Source: Notospermus geniculatus
Lineage: Eukaryota; Nemertea; Pilidiophora; Heteronemertea; Lineidae
DNA: 64,000 nucleotides
Reading direction: 5' to 3'
NCBI GenBank assembly: GCA_002633025.1
Contig: NMRB01000175.1
Location: forward strand, 461,515-525,514
The notes under the pieces are model-generated. The model was given only the letters and a program-made list of their open reading frames with translations, searched no databases and had not been told where the DNA came from. Numbering within the stretch: the stretch's first letter is position 1; the number at the start of each line of letters is the position of its first letter. The position numbers and the translations under genes were made by a program. Of the stretch, positions 24,398-34,574 are shown one piece after another.

Positions 24398-24770
24398 ACC
24401 AACAAACACGCACATCTGGAAATACCTGATCAAGTTACTTTCCATGTTAGAGTCCTTGAATAACTATTGCAACATGCAAAGCCAAGATCTACAGAGAGAG
24501 TGTGACAATTATCATTAGCCAGTCAGAAAGTCTCCAATGCCACTCAAGGGGCCAATATACTGCATTTGGTACAATGGTGTATGTTTCAGAAGGGCACAGA
24601 AGAATATGGATGGCTAGTCAGCTACATTCTGATGCATTTGTAGACATCGTACAGCAAGTTGATGAAAATGTCGACTCCGCGTCGGCGTCAAGCTACAAGA
24701 ACTTGAATGGTTTTATTTTATAGATCTGTGTTGAAGTGCCAGCAGTCCCCTTCTGCAGACAGCAGGTGTA
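24398..24770. other. 373-bp segment present only in copy B
   Basis: Copy A reads taattta directly followed by attgaacaaa at about 19401. In copy B those words are separated by 373 bp. I see no terminal inverted repeat, poly(A) tail or clear target duplication. It is either an insertion in B or a deletion in A. The open frames crossing it show no recognisable domain. Confidence 0.7.
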
Positions 24771-24864
24771 ATTGAACAAATATTTAATCACGATCTTCAT
24801 CAAATATTCAATCTAAATGTTCACCGATTGACTTAATGATGGCCGGGCCAGCAGATTGCTTTTA

Positions 24865-25099
24865 ATGGGTGGCGTCCACTAGAGCGCCGACAACATTAGG
24901 AAGGGTTCGGGAAGCAAATGTGTCATTTCGGCATTGTTTCCGCATCAAGTCCTATTGGTCGTTTCACCCTTTCCCGAACGTGCAGAAATGCCGCGAACTG
25001 TTCAGGAACCTTTCAAGAATATGCGGAGAGGTTGCCGAGTGAATGCGGATTCACTAAATTTGCATTCCGCGTCTTGTCCGTGCCCTAGTGGACGCTAGG
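24865..25099. mobile_element. 235-bp MITE inserted in copy B, TTTTA flanks
   Basis: Imperfect terminal inverted repeats contain gcgtccactaga at the left and ctagtggacgc at the right. Both edges carry tttta. The corresponding site in copy A (about 19495-19501) has the uninterrupted gcttttttagcagc, so this is a clean insertion. There is no open frame. The short T/A-rich duplication leaves the superfamily open. Confidence 0.85.
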
Positions 25100-26362
25100 T
25101 TTTAGCAGCTCTTTCACATTGACTTGGTGATTGTATTGTGTTGTATGTTATACTGGTTTAAAGTTACGCGAATCAGCTCCGAGAAAGCGCTCCTCCAGTG
25201 TGATGCTGATCAAGTGAGTAGAAGATCTCAGTCCGTTGCACTGAAATCTTTCCAAGCTGAGATATCGCACCGCAGTTATTAAGTTCGAAAGTGATTACAG
25301 GGGCTTCTTCACGTTGGAGAAAACTCCGAGACAGAACTGAAGACGATTATTGCTGTCCGATTGCCTGCATTATGGTGATTCCACTAGGAAATTATCCACT
25401 CCTGAGGAGCGAACTACCCACGGCACAAGAAAAATGCTTGCCAAAAACTGCATTGATGCATCACTTTATTCACTGAATTTCGGGTTCTACTAATCACCAG
25501 ATCCAAGTGCGTGACTCTTCATTTCCTGAACAGCTATTAATCAAACTAAAATCTACAATGCCTAATCCTCTCATCAGGATATATCATGGGTCTCGGTGTC
25601 TGCCTCACATGACATCATGACCAATGTCGAGTTTACTAATGCGAGAAAATTCTATTGGGATTGTTTAAAAGCCATGAAACTTTTTGAAATTTTCTGCTCG
25701 CTCGGCAAGCAGTGAGCATGCCTGATCATTAGGTGCTAACATCTACTGCTTTAATCCAGGGATTACGAGCTTTGATCTAGCCTTAATCCTGCTCAGTACC
25801 TTTGGTCATGACAGATTTATACTGATGGAGAATGAAACTACGGCAGAACGGTTATGATACGTAAATCTTGACTGTCAAAATCAAACTTGGTGCAATATCT
25901 TGAACAGAAGTTGCCTAGAGCCAACGCCAAAACATGAAAGAATCTGCAATCAATAGGATCAATAGATGAGCCAGGTCAAGCTACTGCTAGCTGAAGGATA
26001 TCAAAATGAGTTACTAAGAAAGTGACAGAAACTGCCGATGGATAAGCTAAACTGACAATTGGCTTTTGAAGGATTGAGTGGTCATGGCAAGGGAGAGATT
26101 CCCGTTGAAGATAGATGAAATGTCTTTTGTTTACGTCAAGCAGAGCAGAGGTCACAGACCAATGTGCAGGTTCTATCCCTCAAGCCATACTATAGGCTGA
26201 GCACTGAGTTGCCATTGGTCCAATGCCCGTCATCACTGCATGCATGCATACCATTCATGGACCAATCAGGCTTTCATTTGGGCTGACCTTCTAATGGGGA
26301 CCACAGCCCAATCCCTCAATTAGGTTCCACTAGATTTAGAACATACTATTGAAATGAAAGTA

Positions 26363-26448
26363 GCCGTGCGCCTATTTATCGGTGAGCTATCTGCTGAGCA
26401 AACGGTCTCGAATGACGTTTTGCTCAGCAGATAGCTCCAGTGTGCGGC
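26363..26448. repeat. small hairpin element unique to copy B
   Basis: The stem gagctatctgctgagcaaa... pairs with ...ttttgctcagcagatagctc around a loop of about 15 bases. The outer words gccgtgcgc and gtgtgcggc extend the pairing imperfectly. It replaces the sequence found in copy A at about 21385-21600, so copy B has an insertion coupled with a deletion or a different local history. Confidence 0.75.
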
Positions 26449-27647
26449 AGGCTTTAGGGAGGCTGATACTGAACAAGGGTTCCCACAAATGGACAAGAGT
26501 TACGAGAACTTCGTGAATAAGGTTTCTGGTTTCGATGTGGTGCCCTCGATCGTAGCTAATCCCCAAATGCCCTACTGGCCAAAGTCAATCATGCACCGGC
26601 AACAGTTCAGGGCCCAAGGAAAGGAATGCTAAATATCCGATGGCGCGTGATGTGCACCGATTCGGGGACGTTGACGCGGTGGAGCAATGATAGAAGCTTG
26701 TATTCGAGAGGTCCTGGATTCAATTCTCTGTAAATGCATGATGTGCGTTCTCTGTGTGATTAACAAGCCATTAAAGACTCTACACACCTGAGGAATAGCA
26801 TGAGCACTGCCACAGGATCGAGTTTCTCAGAACAGTAAGAAGAGAAGCCAGCCAAAATCAATAGGCCATTAAGTCCTCTTTAGGGCTGATAATTGTCTTT
26901 ACACCACAAACTAATTAAACATACCTCACCTCAGCATTAACCATGGATAGATTTTCTGAGGTGAATATTCTCAAGGGACATTACCTGCAAGGTGAATGAA
27001 TTCTGATGTATAGGCAAAATTAAAGGAACTTTGACAAGCTGCACTGATTTGAATTCATCTCAACTGGTGATATCATGAGGAACGAACCTCAGAGGGTGTT
27101 ATGCCTCGGTGATGATGAACCGAAAGTGTCAAATAGTGGACAGCTTTTGATAAGTCCAGAGTAAAGCACAGACTGATGTACAGCACGAGTTGAATCTATC
27201 ATGTTACCTGATACCACTGATACTGTACAAGAACGTTCTTATCGAAGATCTGTACGGCTCACCGCTTCGCTGTTTCCCGCAAAAAACAGCCGATGAAAGT
27301 CGGTGTGTGGTATACCACTGATACAAGAACGTTCATATCAGAGAGGGCATCAATAAACAGCGAACTGGGCGAACTGAGCGAACTTGGCGAACTCTGATCG
27401 ACTAGTTGGTTTCTAATTCCAATTTTCACCACAAGTTGACAGTGAAAGTTGTTAGGTAGGCCCTACCAATTCCAGCTATCTCAGGGCAATACCTTAGGTG
27501 TGATTTATGACCCCATTTGTCACTAATGTTTATCTGGGCTGCAGCGTGTCAACCCACACATCAAGTGACATGACAGTAGCTAGGCCTATTAAGGCCTTCG
27601 TGTCTGATGTATGCACAGATTCTCCTTCCATCAGGCAGCCTGCTTTA

Positions 27648-27906
27648 GGGGCCATCTCAAAATTACATTTTGAGATTGCAATGTATGGACGGTAGGCATA
27701 TCTCACACAGTCCTTAGTAGGCCCATGTAGCCAGAACCTTGTGCCTTTCTGAAGACTGCATATAAAAAGTCATTCTCCTGTAAAAAAGAGTGCAATGCCA
27801 ATTTTTTTTCAAAAAAGATGAAGTGGACTTCCACAAATCGAGAACCCGCTCCCCAGACGAAGTCACTTCGTCTTTCTTGGCACCAAAACAATTTTGAGAT
27901 GGCCCC
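27648..27906. mobile_element. nested PIF/Harbinger-like MITE, TTA target duplication
   Basis: The ends ggggccatctcaaaatt and aattttgagatggcccc are perfect 17-bp inverted repeats. Both flanks are TTA. GGGGCC-type ends with TTA/TWA duplications are the known signature of PIF/Harbinger MITEs. The interior (259 bp in total) includes a perfect palindrome, agacgaagt/acttcgtct, at about 27855-27873. The element sits inside the Mutator-like element and is therefore a later insertion. Confidence 0.85.
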
Positions 27907-28002
27907 TTACTCCATAGCCAGAGTCGTCTGGTGTTTGTGCTGATTCACCCTCCACATCACAAAATCCCAATACAACAGTTTAGCATCTGACAGCATGATG
28001 TT

Positions 28003-28142
28003 NNNNNNNNNNNNNNNNNNNNNNNNNNNNNNNNNNNNNNNNNNNNNNNNNNNNNNNNNNNNNNNNNNNNNNNNNNNNNNNNNNNNNNNNNNNNNNNNNN
28101 NNNNNNNNNNNNNNNNNNNNNNNNNNNNNNNNNNNNNNNNNN
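28003..28142. other. assembly gap (140 N)
   Basis: A run of N inside the Mutator-like element of copy B. The true length of the element is therefore uncertain. Confidence 1.
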
Positions 28143-29157
28143 TAGCCCGCTATTGTCAGGTTATATCCGAATGGTCATGGTCTCCATGGCCATATTTAGA
28201 TTTCTCTAACTGTCATCTAATGTCACCCAATAGTATCCTATGAACTCTCAATATTTCTAGTTTTCAGTTTTATCGAAATAGAGTGATGCATGACACTCTG
28301 CTGGAGAAGTGTGCCACTTGTTGACAGTTCAGAAACAGTATGGGCACAACTACTCGATCAGAGTTCGCCGAGTTCGCTCAGTTCGCCCAGTTCGCTGTTT
28401 ATTGATGCCCTATCAGAGACCTGTGCAGCCAACACTGTTTGGCCCACAAAAACGGCAATTGCTGCCAACCCATCATGAAGGTCATGAAAATCGGTTTGTG
28501 CCGGAAATCACTGGCTTGACTGGGGCAAGATCATTGTTTCTCACAAAAAAGGCAATTGCTGCCAACCGGTCATGGAAGTCGAGATGGCACAGCAATTTGA
28601 CGGCAAAAAATTGCCCATGCATTCACTTGTCAGAAAAAGCACGGTTTTTCAACATCAACGTTTATCATTGACAAATATATCAAAAACTTTTCGCAGATTG
28701 GCCTTTTCGCTATTAACATCCCTACTATCATAGATAATGCAAGATTGTACGTTAATGTCCGTATACAAATTAGAAAAACACCGTAATTACCATGGTAGGC
28801 AAGTAATTGTTGCGATTATAAGATGGATGAGCCTACATTTTAAATAAGTTGTTTACCAAAACTTCCATGTTGGCACTGACAGTGCAGCAGGTAACAAGCA
28901 ACGCTTTCTTCTATAATACAATAGAGTAATTTTAGTTGCGTGACGCTGATGAGGCTCAGTTTTCATCCACTGTTCTGTACATGTGTACACCTTCAGATAT
29001 ATTCTATGCAACTCAAATGAAGTTGTTACAGTTTGTAATCTGTTTTTTTAATAGATACACTGCAAATGGCCAACGCCACCAGGGCATGGCCCTGTGCACA
29101 TATGGCGTTGATGCTATTGGTTACAGATCGTCAGGTACAGTGTAAAAGACATGGCCA

Positions 29158-29294
29158 GGGGCCGGTTGCACAAAAAGATGAAAGGATCCTGTTAAATCCT
29201 TAACTTTGTTTTAACTTACGAAACTAACATTTTGGGATAAGTAAAACGCCAAGATAAACTAACAGTGATTTTTAACTTTTGTGCAACCGGCCCC
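29158..29294. mobile_element. MITE with GGGGCCGGTTGCAC ends (copy B)
   Basis: Allele or paralogue of the element at 23228-23385, about 21 bp shorter because of a deletion after gatgaaaggat. It has the same terminal inverted repeats and the same flanks. Confidence 0.75.
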
Positions 29295-29978
29295 AGACCT
29301 ACTTGAAAAGTTCCACAAATTCGTTTTTACTGCGATTAGCAGTCGGACTCCTCATGAAGCACTGTATGTAGGTTTTCCCTTGATGGACACAGGTTGCCAG
29401 AGGAAGTGAGTGTCTTGTAGCCTTCACTGTTACAGGAAGCCCCACAGTTCAACAACCATTCAGCTTCCTTCAACACCAATAGCATAAACCAGCCCGATTC
29501 TCACGGCAATGCACTCACGCAGGCTAATGGCATTTTAACATTAGCAGAAATCAGATATCGACCAGAATGCATTAACTACGAATAACAGAGGGTGGACAAT
29601 TTCATGCATAATAGGTTATGCTTTTCTATCAGTTGATGCAGAAGGGAACATTTCCTCGTACCATGACGTGACAAATCAAAATTCAATTTGCAAGGTTGGT
29701 AACATGTGGGTAGTCAGGTAAACCGTGGTTATAGATAATCACAGCGGTGGCCACTGAATGCGAAATCAGTGCAGGGACAGAGATTTGTGAAGTTTGTCTG
29801 CCGTGAAATCTTGTGCAGTGTCCTTCAACGATACATGTTTAATGGGTAAGAAAATTTCTGTGAAGACTCGTTGGGATCATGGTGTTCATGGGGATTATGG
29901 TGATATTGCTATTGCTGCTGCTGATGATGATGATGGTGGCGACGTGGTCGACCAATATCATCATGACTATCGAGCACG

Positions 29979-30116
29979 TAAGGCTGAGTTTACATCGAGG
30001 CACACGCGACACGAACACGCAGGCGGACAAAGGTTTCCATGGGGATGAATCCTTTGTGAAGCCATTGTTCGCCTGCGTGTTCGTGTCGCGTGTGCCTCGA
30101 TGTAAACTCAGCCTTA
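29979..30116. repeat. strong foldback with about 55-bp arms
   Basis: The left arm begins taaggctgagtttacatcga and continues ggcacacgcgacacgaacac and gcaggcg. The right arm is its reverse complement, nearly exact, with a loop of about 35 bp. TA dinucleotides sit at both edges. The arms are GC-richer than the surroundings. This is a young MITE-type insertion. A short plus-strand open frame crossing the left arm is not supported as a gene. Confidence 0.85.
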
Positions 30117-32395
30117 GATGAACACCCTTGATGGAAAGCTTAAGGACACAGTTTAGTCAAATTTTCTCCAAAACTACTTGGCCAACTAGAACAGAACTTC
30201 TGGAAAAAATTTCTTGAATATCATTTGCAATACGTCTAGTTCCCATAGCTATCAAGTATGCAAGATGTACATGCAGACAACTCTGTCATTCATCAAGAAT
30301 CTATATCTTGAGGGCACAGTGATAATAATACTCACCACAACCAATGACTAATCAGAACTCCCACAGTTTAATTTTTATCACGTTTAAAATAGACCAAATT
30401 GGTATTAATATTGCTTATTGATTGTCAAGGATACAGTTCCAATATAGCCCACTGGTAAAAATACTCGTACCACTAAAAACCCAGAACAGTGTTTGACAAA
30501 CAACATTAAAGTGCATTACAAATTTTTAAGGCAGTAAATACAGCTTTAACCTCAGGCATTGATCAATGACTTTGATACACGAGGAGAGAATGATGTTGCA
30601 CACTTGTAAGTTGAACGCAACCTGTCCACTAAACAACGTGAATGGATTTGAAACCATTGATTTTCACGTCTTGGTGGACACCGAACATGTTACCATACAC
30701 TTGAATGCCGCCTACAGGCTTGCCGACACATACCAGAAATATTATTTATGAGGTATCCTTCCAAACGCATTATTTGCAGTGTTTAAAATATCATCATTTC
30801 TTTATATTCGTTATACATGTATTATCAAATTTAAGAGACATTACACACATAAAATCCAGACCATAAATCTGAATTATTAAGTGGGTGCAGAAATTCCCAA
30901 TATAGTCTTGGATACATTCCAAACTGATAAGGCGGGTGAGTCTTTATGGGGACCAGTATCTGGCTGACTGTTTTTGTACCGTCTGGGATTAGGGCTCGAC
31001 TCTTGCAATAGGTGTCTGTGATTACTGTTACTGACATACAAGCTGACTACTTTGATGTGAAACTACAGTAGGCTTGCATACTTTTTATCAATGGNCACCT
31101 TTCTATCATTCATGCCATTCTACGTGGCCGGCTGGTTACTGCGACCAGATACCCAATAGTCATTGATGTACAGGTACGAGGTTACATGTGGTGGTCTGCA
31201 GACACATATTGCCTTCAGCTTGTGCTCATATCTCGGCTGACATATATCCTCTAAATATCAACTTATTCGCCTTGGCTTGATATTGTATTACGAATAAGCC
31301 ATTCAGTGCACATTTAAAAGGCATCATCTAATATTTTCAGCTACGAAAAACTCAGAAAAAAAAAACTCGCCAATTCGCCAACTCGCCACTCGCCAATTCG
31401 CCACCTTTTGTCGTAACCCAAACAAAACCAATATCCAGGCTCCCATACCATGAAAGAAGCTTGGTTACATCTGACCTCTATTCACAGTCATGACAGTGGC
31501 ACTGTCAACATTGGTTTTGATAGCAATATCTATATTTCCCAGTAGATTAGTTCTGGGGTCCTATGAATCTATCATCTGACTGATCGTTCAAATATCATGA
31601 AAGATTGCCTGATCACGAACATAAATCTCAATTAACGGCTTTAAGGGCTTGGTCTATAAAAGCGCTATGTTTGCCGCAAGGTGTACTTTGGGAGCTTGAT
31701 AGAAACTGACATGACTGATGTCCTGTTGATGTCACAAATATCGATTCAGTTGTGACGACAGTTTCTGAGTACCCCAAGTTCCCTCTAACATTACTTCTAA
31801 CACAACTTCAGACATGAAGGACACCAAATTGGATCTGTCTCGGCAAACATTTTAAGAACAAAAACAATATTGATTCAACACTTCTCTAGATGGGACAGAC
31901 TCCCCAAGCTCAGCAGAGATGGGGCAAGTGGCATAATTTAGCCCACAAGAGATCTCCACCATTGTTGTTTTACAGACATAATGGTAATATTGAGGACCGA
32001 AGTTTTACCAGACAATTCTGGCCCTAAACCAGGGCAGCAATCAACATCACCAAACAAAAAGCTTTTACCTCAAATGGCAACAAGAGGCGTGTGACTGTTC
32101 TTATCAATGTGTTGTGTAGGCAATTGCACAACTGATAAGACGTGGGTTACAAGTCATGACTCTAATGAGACAATAAATGTGTGGGAAATGTCATGTTCAT
32201 GATCGCTCATGAGGAATTTTTCATTAAAATTGATGAAGTTTATAATGCTGCTGAACAAGGTCAACCAGACTTTAAAGCAGCTTTTATAGGGCTGCAAGAA
32301 CTCACATTCATGACCAATTTGAGACCACCAAAGCAGTATTGTACCTTATGATAAGCCTCTGTACACATACTGGTCTTCTTATCCACAGCTCTGTC
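30117..32395. other. spacer without recognisable gene
   Basis: No family motif in any frame. It contains a lone N at 31095 and a short cgccaattcgccaact tandem at 31366-31406 preceded by a poly(A) run, both treated elsewhere. Confidence 0.5.
31366..31406. repeat. short tandem of actcgcc/attcgcc heptamers to nonamers
   Basis: About five units of the type (a)ctcgcca or attcgcca follow a run of ten A. The complement resembles the gcgaact repeats in the ends of the Mutator-like element at 27345-28410. It may be a degraded terminus of a related element or an independent simple repeat. Confidence 0.6.
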
Positions 32396-32717
32396 CGGGT
32401 TGGTTCTAAACCTGGCACTGGCACTGGTATCATATTATGGCCAGAAATCATGAAAAAAATGTATATACGTAACAGTTATTATTTTGGAAGATAATACGGC
32501 CAACCAGTTTAACATGGATCAATTAGTTGAAAAAAAATATTTTTTTTCTAGTTTTTTAGATTTTTCAACATTATAAATTGATCCATGTTAAACTGGTTTG
32601 CCCTATTATCTTCAGAGAAAATAACTGTTAGGTAAATACATGTATACCTTTTTTCATGATTTCTCGCCATAATATGATGCGAGTGCCAGTGCCAGTGCCA
32701 GGTTTAGAACCAACCCG
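32396..32717. repeat. foldback element with about 140-bp arms
   Basis: The ends are cgggttggttctaaacctgg and its reverse complement. The arms go on to pair through actggcactgg, atcatattatgg and catgatttct, and through the centre word aactggtttaacatggatca. The loop is a T-rich stretch of about 40 bp. No coding potential. The target duplication is not clear. Confidence 0.85.
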
Positions 32718-34212
32718 CTCCGTCTTTATGTTTTGGATGTGTTTTCAGAGACAACAGGTTGCATATCAACAACACAGACTGTCCACCCATATCACCAGCT
32801 TTATGACGATTTGCCTGTCAAATCCACATTAATCTACTCATGGGGTATAGTGATTGCAGTTATTAGTTTCTTGACATCCAATAACCGGTATGTAGTGTGC
32901 AACAGACACATAATCACCTTTTAGGCAGCTTAGAAGAATATTAATCACCATCTCAACCGCAAGGAGTCAATCTCAGTGAATTATGATATCTACTCTCATG
33001 CTATGCTTTTAAAACACCTTATGAATAGGCACAAATCAGGTTGTCTCATCTTCTGTGTTTCTTCATATTTAGCAAGATTTCAACAACAGTTCATGTCTGT
33101 GACCTCATTCACAACGCTTCCGTCATGTCTGCTGTATGGCCCGTACCAGTTTTTAATCCATCAAAACTCAGTGATTGATCTGCTTCCATTTTCCAGCTAA
33201 AAACCTTCTGGAGGTTCCCTCCAGCATTATCAAAGTTCGTTTACTTCAGTGACTGATGCGATAGATCACATAACCAATGCTTCCCTCTCTTTTTCAAAAG
33301 ATTCATTGAATTTTTTCCAGAAGTCATTGCGATGATATTTTTCTTACAATCGTTGCAAAAGCGGGGAAAGACGGTCTTTTGTCTGATGATAAATTGATTC
33401 CTTTATGGTCTAATATGCTTTGGTAAGAAATTTCATTTTTAGGAAGATTATTGGGCAATAGAAGAAAGATAGTGCTGATGTCAATCAGTTAACTCTCTTC
33501 AGTCAAAAGGTAACTTCCCTGACTTATGGTGGTACGGTTTGAAGTAAGGAGATTAACAGCAGTCACGCATTTCCTGCAAAATACATCAGCCTCAGCCCTC
33601 AAAGTTCCCCTGCAGCGCATGCCAATGAACCCGGAATCATGCAATTGTACGAGAACATACTACACTCATCTATCTATAACCAGATTGCATTTTTTGTTAT
33701 AATGAAAGATAATAAAAGCAAAGGAAGCTAATTAGTTTATAAATGACAAATACATGTTTATGAATTGCTGCTTCAAGGCAAATAGAAGGCTGTACAAGAT
33801 ATATGGTAACGATTGGATAATACTGAAATATCGACTCGCATGCTTATAATAGACAAAAGGATGGTAGTCAGTTGTACACCTGTAGCCTACATGATGAGCA
33901 AGTGTGCAGTGCCAAATTTAGCTGTTTACCAGAAATACCAAACAAAAATATTTTCAGGGGACAGCAGAGTCTGATATCTGACCGACAACTGAAACAAACC
34001 AAAAATAGATAAGCTCGCTTATCTATTTTTGAACAAACGTGTCACCCACTAAGATTTGTACTAGGATGTCATCAAGTGTTTTTACAAATATTCATACAAT
34101 TTTTTTAGATTTTCTTGATAATATAGTAAATACTCAATATCGCACTTCATTCACTGAAAAACTTGTCGAACCAATACAGGAAGCGCTTAGTAACGGCCAA
34201 AGTCTTCTTTAA
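32718..34212. other. spacer without recognisable gene
   Basis: Nothing recognisable beyond the 32-bp hairpin at 34000-34031. The open frames are short and show no family motifs. Confidence 0.5.
34000..34031. repeat. perfect 15-bp hairpin
   Basis: The arms caaaaatagataagc and gcttatctatttttg are separated by only two bases (tc). The right arm plus loop, gctcgcttatctatttttga, recurs exactly at 44885-44904, so it may be part of a dispersed element. Confidence 0.7.
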
Positions 34213-34574
34213 AGGGAGACTTCATTCATTGTGTAAAATTTTGAATTTTTGAAATATCGTTAATACATTCAAATTCATTGATATCTGCAACATTTCATAC
34301 TTTTTTAACATCAGCAAACTTATCATTTTAGGTTAAAAAAAATTTAATTACATCCCAAGGAGACCAATGCACAGCACATGTGATGTCATATGCGCTCAAT
34401 GCATGGTTATGAAGGTACAACCAATAGGCCTAGGCAGTCACAGTTTTAGCTCATTCGGAATCACTACAAAGGTCGTCAGCCTATTGACACAAGTGACATC
34501 ACACAACTCATGGCAATAGTCTCCATGGATTGATAAAAATTCAAAAGTTTACAATGAGTGCATGGACTCTCCCT
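34213..34574. mobile_element. MITE with TTAA target duplication, 362 bp
   Basis: The ends agggagacttcattcattgt and a matching inverted end finishing ggactctccct are flanked on both sides by TTAA. The inverted ends extend about 40 bp imperfectly (ttttgaattttt / aaaattcaaaag). TTAA duplications are used by piggyBac and Kolobok elements, and the AGGG start fits Kolobok better than the CCC of piggyBac. No transposase frame. Confidence 0.75.

Larger units (their letters stand above)
27345..28410. mobile_element. Mutator-like non-autonomous DNA transposon, 57-bp terminal repeats, 9-bp target duplication
   Basis: The termini at 27345-27401 and 28354-28410 are inverted repeats of 57 bp with one mismatch, starting gggcatcaataaacagcgaa. 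Within them gcgaact-type heptamers recur (gcgaactgg, gcgaactga, gcgaactt). The target duplication tatcagaga flanks both sides (27336-27344 and 28411-28419), and copy A has one tatcagaga at about 22472. A 9-bp duplication with long inverted ends is typical of Mutator-like elements. The visible interior has no transposase; 140 bases are N. A nested MITE lies at 27648-27906. The near-identical ends indicate recent movement. Confidence 0.85.
23697..29603. repeat. duplicated block, copy B
   Basis: Direct, colinear copy of 18751-23695. It is about 960 bp longer, even though copy A has its own insertions. Extra segments are at 24398-24770, 24865-25099 (MITE), 26363-26448 (hairpin) and 27345-28410 (Mutator-like element with a nested MITE and a 140-N gap). 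No gene is encoded. It ends gagggtggacaatttc, then unique sequence follows. Confidence 0.95.
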
